This document shows, piece after piece, positions 34,130 to 45,477 of a DNA stretch of 64,000 nucleotides. Position numbers and translations under genes: made by a program. A model generated the notes under the pieces. That model had not been told where the DNA came from. It was given only the letters and a program-made list of their open reading frames with translations, and searched no databases. This stretch comes from Neopestalotiopsis rosae. Taxonomy: Eukaryota; Ascomycota; Sordariomycetes; Amphisphaeriales; Sporocadaceae. The stretch is from the NCBI GenBank assembly GCA_023078685.1, contig JALGAS010000004.1:1-64000 (forward strand), given 5' to 3'. Numbering within the stretch: the stretch's first letter is position 1; each line of letters starts with the position of its first letter.

Positions 34130-37100
34130 TCAATTAGTGCCGTTGATCAAGAATGTCAAGAACGCAAGATCTTCGGCGTCAGGACCCTCAAGGCCAGTCT
34201 CATCCGCATCGTGGTCGTCCTTGTTCACACTACGGCCCATGGCGGCGGCAACTTCTTCCTTCTTTTTGCGCTGCATTTGGAGGACGCGGTCCTCGATAGT
34301 ATTTTCGGTGAGCAGACGGTACACTACCACGGGCTTGTTTTGTCCGATTCGGTGTGCCCGGCCAATGGCCTGGGCCTCAATGGACGGGTTCCAGTCGGGA
34401 TCCAAGAGAATGATTCGTGACGCCATGGCAAGGTTGAGGCCGGCGCCGCCAGCGCGCAGCGAGATGAGCATGACCATACAATCGCCCACGTCGCGAAACT
34501 TAGCAATAGCCTCTTCGCGTGCAGTGTGGCCTGCCGATCCGTCAAGACGCGCAAAGCGAATGCGGTCGCGCCTCATCTTCCACTCGACCAGGTCAAGAGC
34601 CCCGGTCCACTGAGAAAATACAAGAGTCTTGAGGCCCTTCTTACGGAAGCATCTCACCATGGACATGAGCTTCGTTATCTTGGCGGATTCCTGCCATACT
34701 TGGTCGAGATGATCCATGTACCGTTCGTGGCTGATTCGGCTACCGGTTCGGGCGGCGTCTCGCAGGCGCTTGAGATCGAGTCCATGCTGCAGATTGCACT
34801 GGTCTGCCAGATCGTAATCCATCTCCATACCCTCCTGGGTCGCCGTGTTGGCGATGAGGAGTGGGTGGCAGCAAGCCAGCCGAAGTCGGAGGGATAGTAA
34901 CAAGGCGCGGGAACTGCCCTTTTTGTTGAGACCTGCCGCAACGAGATCACGATACTGGGTCTGCACATCTTTCTCCAAGTCCTCGTAGAAACGACGTTCG
35001 GCTTCATTGAGTTGGACAGTGACCCTTTTCACAGTCTGTGGCGGTAGGTCAACAATCTTTTGGCCCTCGATAATGTCATCCTTGCTGCGATGTAGCATGA
35101 AACCCTGAATGAAGGCTTTGAAGCGTGCCATTTCGCCAGTATCGTATTCACTCTCGTCCTTTTTCTTTTGAAGGATAAGACCTTTAAAGGCCTTCTTGTA
35201 TCTGTCCCAGTCGTTGTATGGCTCAATGTCCAGAAAGGCAATGTAAGAGTACATCTCTTCCACGTTGTTTTGAATCGGAGTCCCACTAATTATCCAGCGG
35301 TACTTTGCGCGGAGTTTTTGAACAGCCTTGAACAAAGCTGTCTTGTGATTTTTGATGGCATGGCCTTCTTCCAGGATGATTCTCTCAAATTCGCTGTTCT
35401 CACTGTCGAAGAAGGAAGACTTTTTCTTCTTAGCCTCTGATCGAATGTGATCATACGTTGTGATGACGATGTCGTATTGTCGCATTTCCTTATGGGCGAT
35501 GGATTTGTTGCGGGCGTCGTGTGCATCAATGATGCTGAGTTTGTTGTGATCTTGTCTCATCTTGGAGTTTATTTCCAGGGTCCACTGGCTGAGCAGTGAG
35601 AGTGGGCAAAGGATCAGTGTGGGCTACAAAAGTCACTGAGTTAACAGATTGCAGATGGATGAAAGATTTTCAGAAGAACACTTACACCAGGTTTGTTTCC
35701 CTGGGCAGTGTGGCTCCGCTTGCTTGCTATCAGGGAAAGCACTGAGAGGGTCTTGCCTAAGCCCATCTCATCTGCCAAAACACCACCTTGATACTTCGGC
35801 GTGTCCTCCATTTTCCTCATCCATGCCAAGGCAATATGTTGGTGTGAATAGAGGTGATTCACAAAGCCCTCGGGAGTCGACTCTCTTCCAGAATCACTGT
35901 TGCTCGCATCAAAGACATTGCCAACAGATGCTGTCTCATCAAAAAGAATGTCGATGTCAGCGTCTTCGGTCGTGCTGTCCAATTCCTTCTGCGGTGTCGT
36001 GACACGTGAAGCGCTCTTGCCATCAGTACCGGTAAGCTTTGAGATGGACGTTCTACGCCAGGATGGTACCTCTGGGGCCTTCTCTGGGGCCTTCTTTCCG
36101 GGCAGAATGTTGTTGCCATTAGCGCCAGTGGACTTCCTTGCGAGGGCTTTGTGCCCTTGAGTCTCACCAAGCTTGTGATGGTCATAAGATATACGAGGTG
36201 GCGAGCGTGCGAGTTCAGTCGATGACTTCGTTGCTACCCTCTTCCCCGGCACAGGGTTTTCGTTGATAATGTCGGTAGACTTGCCTATCGAGGGTCTGCT
36301 CCATGATGGTATCTCTGGCGTAGTTCCCAGCGTCTTTTTGCCGGGCAAAACGTTATTGCCAGTAGTACTGGTAGAGTTGCTAATGGAGTGTTTGCATTCT
36401 TCAGCGTCAGAAATGCTCTGGGTGTCTTGAGAATTTCGAGGATGGGGGCGTGTGGAGTTCGTTGGCGATGTTCTTGGTGTCGTCTTCAGAGGCATAGAGC
36501 TCTTGTCATTCGTACCAGAAGACTTGCTCATGGACGGTCTGCGCCATGATGGTACCTCTAATATAGTCTTCGATGCCTTTTTGCCGGGCAATACATCATT
36601 GCCAATGGTACGGGAAGGTCTTGATTTGGTTGTTTTGCGTTCAGAAGCTTTGGCGAAGCTCTTAGAGTCTGAGTGCTTAATAACTTGTGAGCGTTCGCGA
36701 CGGCTAGGCGATGTTGGTAGCGCCGTCTTCTCAAGCACAGCGTTTTCGCTGTTAGTGCCTATGGCTTTCTCTCGGATTTTGCGTGCTCGACTATCAATGT
36801 CATGTTCCCAGTCCAGTGGGTCAGAACTAGACGAGCGCTCGGGTCTCGTGGGAAGAGTTGAGGGTGTCCGACGCTTTTTCGACGGCGAGTCGACATGTAC
36901 AGGGCGTTGCGTCTTCGATGCTGAGTCCGACGCACGGGGAAGGTCAGTGTAAGGCTGGGTTTCTCCCTCCTGTTTGATCATAGGCGAAGAGTCGAGGTCT
37001 GGAAGAACGCAAGTCAGTCAACCGGCGGAAAAAGAAAGTGTCAACGATGGACCATCGTTCGTCAATTGCCATCATGAAGAGAGGCAAGCACTTTAAAAAG

Positions 37101-37302
37101 CACCAAGTCTTTCAACAAAAAATAGATAGAATAAAGGCTTTTGTGTTTTTTGAACGGGGTAGAAGTCATGAAATTCACTTATTGATTTATCGAGCAGAAA
37201 GAGACTTGAATTTAACTTACAGATGGGTTCATCCTCGGTGTCGCCGCGTCGCAGTGCCGACCTTGGCAGTGCCGTCTTTGGCTGTGATGACTTTGAGCCC
37301 AT
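34130..37302 (-). CDS. SNF2-family DNA translocase, Rad5/Rad16/Uls1 class without visible RING
   Basis: Exons 37221-37302, 35686-36998 and 34130-35623 give 962 residues with phases 1 and 0. The N-terminal half is disordered and Ser/Lys-rich. It contains three copies of a GN-x-LPGKK...PSWRRPSISK module. The ATPase begins near residue 415: HQHIALAWM, motif I DEMGLGKT, motif Ia PTLILCPLSLL, motif II written EEGH (about 550-553) instead of DEAH/DEGH, motif III SGTPIQNN. The C-terminal lobe has FSQWTGALDLVE, LISLRAGGAGLNL and IGRAHRIGQ. The region between lobes, where Rad5 and Uls1 carry a C3HC4 RING, has no cysteine/histidine array. PIYLDSS across the first junction resembles a SUMO-interacting motif. 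A role in DNA repair or chromatin is inferred. Confidence 0.85.
36040..36620 (-). repeat. Three in-frame tandem modules in the SNF2 N-terminal region
   Basis: Three copies of a coding module lie about 235-240 bp apart, with cores near 36,110, 36,345 and 36,585. Each encodes GN(D/N)(V/I)LPGKK, a short spacer, P-E-(V/I)-PSW-(R/S)-R-(P/T)-S-(I/M), then a less conserved Ser/Lys-rich part. The unit is about 78-80 residues. The copies differ at many silent and replacement sites, so the duplication is not recent. Confidence 0.8.
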
Positions 37303-38174
37303 CTTGGTAAGTGGCGGCAGAGCAAGCGACGATTTTCTGTTTTGCACAGCTTGGGAGTGGTTCAATGAATGAATAAGAGCGCTGAAACGCGACGAAAAGA
37401 ATGCTTGTGCTTGGAAAAAGGAAAGGGAAATTTATCGTTACTGTGCCTACTGGCCAGCCTTTTGCTGAGGGTCGCCCGCACAGGCATCCTTTATTGACTC
37501 TGTGCTCTCTGTAGAGCTCGCCTCAGGCATCCATCGCCGTTTGCACGTCTACGGCCTGCCAGGTTCGTGGAAAATTCATTATTGGATCATCATCAGCGTA
37601 GCCCTTGATGGCTAAATTGATTATCAATACATGTAAAAAGTAAGACACAACTCTACAGGGGCCCTTACATGCGGGATTTGGCTGATACATCTTGCCATTC
37701 GCTGGAAGGAGACTCTTGTTATCTTTCTTTTAATATAAGGGTGGAGTTCGAATATGTGAGAAGCCCGAGAACTCGATCAGAATAGAATAGTATAGAAACA
37801 TTAATATAGGTTAGGCATGCACACCTTTTGTTCTTGACATTCTGCCATTGTTCTATGCAGGAGTAAGTAACCAATTTGGGCTAAGAGAAGATGCCTTGAA
37901 TGCAACAGAGAAATCACTTGACAGCTACATGAGTTTCTGCGTGCCAGTGTCTCCAGACTTGGTGGTACACGAAGAATTTATACCGGAGATCATATTTGAA
38001 ATAGTGAGACTGGGTGTGAGTCAACTTCAACACGTCACTTCCACGAGCCAAGTTGTCGACAAGTAAGCAATACCACTGCACGGTAAAGTGACTGCTACAT
38101 TAAACTTCGTCATGCTTTTCATGACACCAATGGCAGAAACGAAAGAAACGAGCTTGTTCTTGCCACGCAAAAGA
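37303..38174. other. Intergenic region, no gene seen
   Basis: It contains the promoter of the SNF2 gene and the 3' flank of the UDP-glycosyltransferase gene. A frame at 37848-38066 has no ATG and no domain. It roughly marks the passage from conserved genes to the accessory region. Confidence 0.4.
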
Positions 38175-39988
38175 TCATGCTTTACCAAGAATAAACCGCG
38201 CTGCAAAGTCTCTCCCTATCCCGTGAGGACCCAGACAAGAAAGTCTAGATAGTTCTTGTGCCTTTGATCTCATTTTTGCGGCATCATCTCCAACTGTGAC
38301 TGCCACAAGCGTTGGCCCCAGTTCTTGGGCTGTCCAACCTGGTGAAGTCTGCTTGTTACCAAAAAGCCCGACACCAAGCATCTCTGTTCGAATTGCGTAA
38401 TCATAGGTATCAATCCACTGGGCCACTGAGTGATTTACAGTTAGTAAGCTTCATTGATAGCAAACGAAGAACCGGATCAGTGACGCTAGCGGGCTTGTGC
38501 TCTTGGAATGACAAGAGAGCCTAATCTTGACCCAAAGTAGTGTTTGGCGACGCAGGGAAGTTTACTTACAGATGACTTGTGGGATTGCGGCACTGTAGGG
38601 GTGTCAGCAAATTTATTGGTACTCAACAGATAGTATTGATAGTGCGTAACTACTGACCAGATGCTTTCATTCCAAGAGCTTGCTCCGCCGTGGTTGACAG
38701 AACAAATGACCTGACCACTCTCAAGGATTGCTCCTGGTTCCACCTTGATCCACGCCTCTATTCTCACTTTGTATTCATCCATCTCCTTGGCTAGAATATC
38801 GTACACTGGCGACTTGACATCGACACTGTATGGCTCGTGGTGCGGCTGCTTCAACTTCCAGAGAACACGCAGACCCGACAATTTCGGCTCTTGCTCCGCC
38901 GCACAGAACAACATCCGCAGAGCCTTGGCCATCTCAATGGCAGAGGATTCGCCCGTCAAACAATGGGTGCCAAGATTGATGAGTACAGTCGGCCCTGCGC
39001 AGAGCCATTTGAACAATTCCGGGTCCTCATCAGCAACCGAAGCCGTGGGACGCAGGACGGGACCGCACATGACAATATCCGGCATCATCTCCAAAGGGAA
39101 GTCCAACTCGGGAAGATTACCAAGCAAGATGGGGATTCCAGGTGGTGGGGCATTAATCAAGTCCATCATGACAATGGCGTCCCTGCCCGTCTCGGCCTTC
39201 ACTAAACGTCTGATGTCCTTGACACGGTCGTTGGTTAGCGCCATGTACAAGCCACAGAGACTATAGTACGTGTTGAGTGGCCGCTGGTACCAAGGCACAG
39301 GATACTCGCAGATGAGACCAAAGCTAATATTCCGTCAACAGAAATGCGGCATACACGCAAAGTATCAAACAACCCCAACATATGCTCGAGGAACATCTCC
39401 GTAGACCACTTACCTGGGATATTTCCAAAGCCCAGCCATCTTTGGCTGACGACCAGCAACCCAGTCCTTGAGAGAGTTTGGACTCAAGATCAACCAATTG
39501 CCTCCAATGTGGTGGCACGCCGTAACGCCCGGCACAAAGATATTGTCGACCGCCACGATATCAGCTCCAACCTTCTCAATGATCTCAACGCAGCTCCGGT
39601 ATACCTCCATGAATTGCTCTGCGCTCCAAGCGCCAGTGCAGGCCGCCATACCCCCTAGAACCTTGAACAAGGTCCAGAAGCTCGGCGGTGTGTTGGCCAT
39701 GGAGAAGAAGTCGATATCTGGGTGCAGCACACAATCGATAAACGACGTCCCTTGAACCTTGTGGAATTGGATTGGCGAGGCGCCCTCGATGCTCCGCACG
39801 GCAAAGTCGGACATCTCGGTTACGAATCCGGCCAGCCGAGGAAACGACGCAATGTGCACCTCGGTGCTCGGGTCTTGCTGAAGTAGGGCATAAGCCACAG
39901 CGAGATGAACGTTTGCTTGTCCATGCTCCGAGTTGGTGAGCAGCAGAACCCTCTTTCGCCGATTTGAAATGTTTTCTTCGTGTACCAT
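38175..39988 (-). CDS. UDP-glycosyltransferase (GT1 family)
   Basis: Exons 39414-39988, 38658-39323, 38570-38592 and 38175-38425 give 504 residues with all phases matching. The third exon is only 23 nt. The N-terminal domain starts RKRVLLLTNSEHGQANVHLA, the acceptor-side loop of GT1 enzymes. The C-terminal domain has INLGTH, SVNHGGASSWNESIW (the donor-binding HGG motif), then CAAIPQVI and QWIDTYDYAIR, equivalent to the 'GVPQVVLPxWxDxYD' end of the signature. It should transfer a sugar from a UDP-sugar to a small hydrophobic acceptor such as a phenol or terpenoid. No signal peptide. The neighbouring SDR on the same strand may act on the same compounds, which is inference. Confidence 0.92.
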
Positions 39989-40770
39989 GGTGTTCTATGT
40001 GCCTATAATCGCATCAACGACTCTGCAATATCTGCAAAGATACAGTCGAGGGTCGCGGCATAGTCATTTTCGAGAAAACGTATCTGTCTTCCGTGATACT
40101 TAAGCTATTGTCTGGTCTTCCACAAGGTTGGAGCACTCAGGATTTGCTAGAGTTTTAGATATTATGGGGACATCCATTGCGCAACGTGCCCCATGTGGAA
40201 ACCTGGCCACCTCCAGCGGTGGTCTTGACTTGCAGGCCACCACATGGGCCCTCCATGGCGGTGGAGTTCCTCTTATCAGCATCAGGTCACCATCATTTTC
40301 TGAGGCTCGGAATCCATCCGTACTCACTGCTTATGCCCAGTCTGTCCGGTCGAGTATAGCATCGCCAAGACCTAAGTGGGCGAATTATCATGTCGAGTGG
40401 GACTGGTCTAGGATTCAATCCCCGGAATAGCGGCACCCACCGGGGTGTTCCGCCTCAGCCCTAACGGAGCACCGCATCGGGATCGACGGAGAACAGTCTG
40501 ACAAGCGTCGAAACAAGGGTTGGCTACAGCTCTACAACGTACTATGTACAGTAATATTCAACCATCCACTACTCTGTCCCCAGCTTGCCGTTGATCATGT
40601 CCCTGATCGGGTTTTGCTGACTCAGCCCTTGCACGCTTCCCGCCCGTCAACGTAGGAACTGTAACTTATACTGGCATGCAAGGAGCACAAAATGAGTGAT
40701 GCACAAAAGACTGTTTCCGATTGTTATACCCTCTGTTCACACTTTTATTCATGCCGCGCGAGACCTCTTA
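39989..40770. other. Intergenic region, no gene seen
   Basis: Promoter of the glycosyltransferase and 3' flank of the SDR gene. Frames at 40100-40430 on both strands overlap one another and show no domain. Confidence 0.4.
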
Positions 40771-41598
40771 TCAGATGCCCCTTCCGCCGTCAACGTCGAT
40801 GGACGCACCCGTAAGAAGGGAGGCTTCGTCGCTAGCCAGCCAAGCTGCCGTATTCCCAATGTCGGAGGGAACTGCGAATCGACCCAGTGGTATTGTACTC
40901 ATCATTCTAGCCCGACTCTCCGGGGAATCTTCGCCACCGAGAAAAAATGGCACCCTACATACAAATTTAGATGCACGTCAGGGCGAAACACGGTCAGGAT
41001 TAACTCACATGTTTGTCTCGCCAGCCACCGGATGAATAACGTTGAATCGAATCTTGTGTTTTGCCCATTCAAGCGCCAAGCCTTTGCTGGCATTGGTGAC
41101 ACCTGCTTTCGTCGCTCCGTACCAGATGAGTCCTGGCCGTGGTCGCGGTGAGGACATACTGGAAATGTTGATGAAGAGCCCACCCAAACCCGCCTCTCTG
41201 TCCTTGAAGTAGGGGATGATGACACGAGTCGACCAAAATAGTGACTTGAGATTGACTTTGACGACGCGATCGAAGTCTGACTCGGCAGTTTCCGTGCTAG
41301 GGCCAGCAGTGTACACGACACCGGCATTATTGACCACGACATCGAGCCTGCCAAAGGTCTGCAACGCCAGATCCAAGGCTTCTTTCCAATCACTCTCGCT
41401 CGAAACGTCCCCTTTAATGCCAATACAACATCCCTCTGGGTGTTTGGAAGCGACTTCCTTCGCACTCGCTTCCACGATATCCACGATGACAACTTTTGCT
41501 CCCTCGTGGACAAATTTATCCACTATACCAACACCGAAGCCAGCTCCACCTCCAGTAACAATAGCCACCTTACCTTCGAGTCTTCCGGGATGAGCCAT
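40771..41598 (-). CDS. Short-chain dehydrogenase/reductase
   Basis: Exons 41009-41598 and 40771-40954, joined in phase 2 across a 54-nt intron, give 257 residues, the usual classical SDR size. The nucleotide motif TGGGAGFG is at residues 15-22, NNAG at 90-93, and the catalytic pair YGATK at Tyr160/Lys164 with Ser in the SSMSS segment before it. Asp40 at the end of the second strand suggests a preference for NAD(H) over NADP(H). The C-terminus has the GRFAVPSDIGNTAAWLASD and TGASIDVDGG blocks common to the family. Substrate unknown. Confidence 0.94.
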
Positions 41599-41904
41599 GC
41601 TCGATCAAAAACGATGCAATTGCACAGTAGTGAAGGGCAGTACGTTCACGAAACCAACTCAAGACTGTTGAGATGTAGTCTGTGGTATGTAGTGTGAAAG
41701 TGGCAAAGAATAGACCAGCAAGCTGGGCATCAAGCTGCAAACGTTGCCTTTGTTTTGAGACCTTGCTGTGAATGATTTCTGATAATTCGGTATCGAGCAC
41801 TGCGCTCCTCCATTGAACTATGGGAGTAGGACCTCGGATCATGTTTCCGGGAGGTGTCACAACCCCCGCACTCATTCTTGGTAGATCTTCATCATAATAC
41901 TACC

Positions 41905-42266
41905 ATGTTCAAAATAATCACGTGCATCGCATCAGAAATTATCGCGATTGTGCTCCTCTGTCCTGGCACATGCATCCCCTCTGTATCGTTTGAGGGACAT
42001 AAAGATAAGATAGCTGACCGTATCGTAAATCTGGCAACATTTCGATATGTTGTCGCTACATTCTCAATTGCCAGTGCCCTCTTTCTGTAGGAACAAATGC
42101 ACTTCTTTCAATTTACCGTATTAGTGCGTCGGACGACAGCGGCACTGCGCTCTTAAGGACCAAGGTGCATGCATTTAGAGAGATGCTGTCGAGTCCTGGA
42201 ACAAAAGAACAGGATGCTGATGCCAAGAAAACGAATGCTCCTGGAAGATGCTGTGCTGCTGCATAA
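41905..42266 (+). CDS. Possible small secreted protein, unknown
   Basis: A candidate two-exon gene: 41905-42019 and 42091-42266, joined in phase 1 across a 71-nt intron with a GTATCG donor and a strong pyrimidine-rich acceptor ending TTTCTGTAG, giving 96 residues. The N-terminus (MFKIITCIASEIIAIVLLC) looks like a signal peptide or membrane anchor. The rest is small, charged and Ser/Asp-rich, ending GRCCAAA. If the intron is not used, the first exon frame runs to 42090 and gives a two-helix membrane peptide instead. No similarity recognised. It lies between the SDR and the secreted DUF1593 protein. Confidence 0.35.
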
Positions 42267-42700
42267 GCAAAAGGAGTGGGTTCTTGAAATGCTGCCTCGT
42301 GCTCTCGGCGCGGAAAGATGAATATCTTGGAAACGCGACCGTGCTGAGAACATCACTTTTGCGTGAGGATTGTACGGTTTGGAATATGTATGGTGAGCTA
42401 AGGTTAGTGAACATCCAGAAATGCATGCTAACTGTAAAATTTGACCCCACTGCCACTCCCTGCGATGCTCCATTGTGGATGTCAATTAGCACTTGAAGCT
42501 CTGTCGAATAATCGCTTTCTATACGAAAAACACGTCATTGGTTTGATATTGAAAACAAAATGGGCAATTGTGAGTTACCACCTAGGTATATATAGACGTA
42601 TGCCGCATTGAGTTCAGGTGCTTGCTATGGACATCTGAACGCTCCCTTGCACCGACCTTGGACGAGAAGACTGGGTGCAGACCATCCGAATCGGTGCGCC

Positions 42701-44338
42701 ATGGCTCTTCAAAACATTTATCAGTCAATCCTCGTTCTGGTTCTTGCTCTACGTCTCGCTTGTGCCAGTATCTCCTTGCCAAGGTACAACATCACGCCTC
42801 AAGATGCATTGCAGCAATACGACTGGAAGCCAAGGATCTTCATCTTGTCAGACATTTTGAATGAACCTGACGATTCCATGTCTCTGGTGCGGTATCTGCT
42901 CTACTCCAACGAATTCGACACAAAAGGTATATGTGCAACTACATCATGGTGGCTCAAGAATGAAACTCATCCAGAGGAGATGAAAACAATTATCGAGGCA
43001 TATGGCGAGGTGATTGATAATTTGAACCATCACGTCCATCCTACAGCTCAATATCCGCGAGCTGAAGATCTTGTCCAATTGATTACATCTGGGCCTACTG
43101 TAAGACTTTTTCTTTCCTTACCCCTTCTCGTACGCTTTAGGCAATGAAGTATCGAATCCAATACGGACTCTGACGTGCAATAGTCTTATGGGCTAGCTGC
43201 CCTGAATGATACAATAAGCGACGGTGCGCAAAGCATAATATCCAGCTTGCAAGAATCTGAGGAGCCTCTCTATATTTCTGTATGGGGAGGGACCAACACT
43301 TTAGCTCAGGCGCTGTATTATATGGATCAAACATTATCTCCGAGCGAGGCCAGCGTATTGCGATCGCTTATCAGATTGTATACGATATCTGACCAGGACG
43401 ACACAGGAGCTTGGATTCGATATCATTATCCGGACGTCTTCTCCATCGTTTCTATCCACGCCTTTAATGAGTACGGACTTGCCACGTGGGAGGGAATCAA
43501 CCAAGCCGACTGCGCTTGTGTCTTTAATGAAACAGTCCTGAACCCTTGGCTAGATGAGAATATCAGGCTTGGGCCACTTGGAGCGGTGTATCCTCAGATC
43601 ACGCACGGTATGGAGGGCGACTCCCCAGCCTTCATGTGGCTGATTCAGAACGGTCTGATTTACCGCGACCGCATCGACTGGGGCACATGGGGTGGCAGGT
43701 GCAACCTGCCGCAAGCTCCCAGTGACGTGGGGTCGCCGTTCACTGCAAATCACTATGTCAACAGCCTCGAAAGCGCGGTGGGTGCTGATAACAGTACCTG
43801 GAAGTCTGTGCAAGCATCTATCTGGCGTTGGCGGACCGCTTACCAAGACGATTTTGCAGCGCGGATGCAATGGACCTTGACGCCCAGCTTCGCCGAAGTT
43901 GGTCATCCCCCAGTCTTGAACGTGAATGGACATGAAGGACCCGATCCCATTTATGTTCCCATCTCTGCATACCAGAACTACACATTCAATGCCAGCTTGA
44001 CCGTCGACACTGATCATCCCGACGACAATGGTCAACTGTCATTCTTGTGGCTTGTATACCCCGAGCCGACGACATTCTTCCCGGAATACCTTGATGTCAA
44101 CTTTCAACCCATTTCTTCTGAAACAGATAATGCGAACGCATTGAATGATGCCGGGTTTTCGACTATTATTTCAGCCCAGACAATTCAGATTACAGCACCC
44201 ATGGAGCTAGAAAACTCTTACACAGGCCGACCAACTGATTTCCATCTTCTTCAAAGCAGGCCTGTATCCGATCAGGAGATACCTAAGGATTATCTGCCAG
44301 TATACAAATACAACATAGAATTGAAGAGGCGAGCATGA
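42701..44338 (+). CDS. Secreted DUF1593 / nucleoside-hydrolase-like protein
   Basis: Exons 42701-43099 and 43184-44338 join in phase 0 (84-nt intron) to give 517 residues. A signal peptide is clear (MALQNIYQSILVLVLALRLACAS). The N-terminal domain has PRIFILSDILNEPDDSMSLVRYL, matching the DUF1593 signature, which resembles the Asp-rich metal site of inosine-uridine nucleoside hydrolases. It also has SVWGGTNTLAQAL, a second family motif. Residues after about 390 form a beta-rich domain (PVLNVNGHEGPDPIYV and WLVYPEPTTF), probably the C-terminal Ig-like part of the family. Bacterial relatives are annotated as cellulose-binding, but the true substrate is unknown; extracellular sugar or nucleoside hydrolysis is a guess. 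Several N-glycosylation sites are present. Confidence 0.88.
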
Positions 44339-44737
44339 AAGCCGACGTTAGAATATCAGGAATGCTAGTATGGCCTTGGCAATTTCTCAGACACATCACT
44401 CTGCCTCAATCTGATATACAAGTACATGCAATACGAAAGTCTTTTTTCATACTATCAGAGAGATAATAATCAATTCTGGTACGATGCACGGAGCTCGAAC
44501 ATTGAGGTCCTAGAATATGACTGTTCGTCTATGGATACACTTCGACACTACCTAAAAGCTACGACAATTTGTAGCGAGCCAGTTTGAGTGAATGACCCGG
44601 AGATACCGTTCAATCACGATTGTGTCGATTAGAGCGTCTCCCTCAACGAATGCACAAAACTATGTGTAGACCTTTGATCCAGATGAGTCTTACACGATGC
44701 TTCTGTGCGACGACGAATAGAGAAGATGCAAAAGTAT

Positions 44738-45477
44738 TCACAGCCCAAACTTTTTGAAGTCTACTGTTGGATGCCGACTTCGAACGTGCCTTCGAAAATT
44801 ATCCTTCCTAAACACTGGTATGTCTTTTTTCTTGCAACCCTTGACTGTGCAAACCCAGTATTCCTTGCCGAGCCGATGTTTAGTCTGCATGTGACGATTC
44901 AGATTGTTATGACCAGAGAAGCTCTCCATACACAAGGCGCAACTTAATTTGAATGTTCTGTCGTTCTGAGGCACTGCTGGAGTATCAGAAGAGGCTGCTT
45001 CGGAAGGCTGCGACGGGATATCCCAGGGGTGTGAGAAGTCTGGTATGGGAGAATGGGGAACGCAATTCGTAAAGAAATCAGGGAAGCCCCCAGAAGTGTC
45101 TTGCTGAGCACGAGGGTAGTATCCACATTCTGGCAGGATTTTGTCAACGCCACCAACGTCCGAGAAGAACGAGGGTCCGTTGGGTGGCACGTAACTGTCG
45201 GGCGCACCGCAATGGGAGCGCACGTCGTCATTCACGTATCCACCAAGACGGCAATACTCGTAATTCTGTGATGGGTGTGTTGAAGGACCGAGGCTGCCTG
45301 AGCAGAATGGGGATTCATGTTGACTGAGACAAACACATTGCTCGTTGCTCGACACGGGTTAGGGCACTACGGGCCTCCTGTTCGGGGCACAGGAGGCCCG
45401 GTTTGAATTCGGATGAGGAGTTGGAGTACAGGTCTCCAGGAGCTTGAAAAGGGAATTAACAGTTGAGAGTAGTTCAT
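44738..45477 (-). CDS. C2H2 zinc-finger protein, possible regulator
   Basis: The firm part is exon 44738-45265, containing two C2H2 fingers close to the C-terminus: CALCMESFSGHNNLNRHMQTKH and a second with CTVKGCKKK...FRRHVRSRH spacing. Before them the protein is Ser/Pro-rich without domains. The 5' end is uncertain: the zinc-finger frame has no ATG upstream of the fingers. One consistent model starts at ATG 45477 (exon 45430-45477, phase 0, acceptor CATCACAG) and gives 191 residues. The proposed intron would contain the hairpin at 45370-45400. Proteins with two C-terminal C2H2 fingers in fungi are usually transcription factors; control of neighbouring enzymes is speculative. Confidence 0.6.
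45370..45400. repeat. Perfect 11-bp inverted repeat with 9-nt loop
   Basis: CGGGCCTCCTG (45370-45380) and CAGGAGGCCCG (45390-45400) are exact reverse complements separated by 9 nt. The stem has 8 or more GC pairs and would be very stable as RNA or cruciform DNA. It sits upstream of the coding part of the C2H2 gene, in its leader or proposed first intron. No T-run follows, so it is not a bacterial-type terminator. Function unknown. Confidence 0.85.

Noticed and set aside
45370..45400. Hairpin considered as a transcription terminator
   Set aside because: No U-run follows and the organism is a eukaryote; stem-loop termination does not apply.
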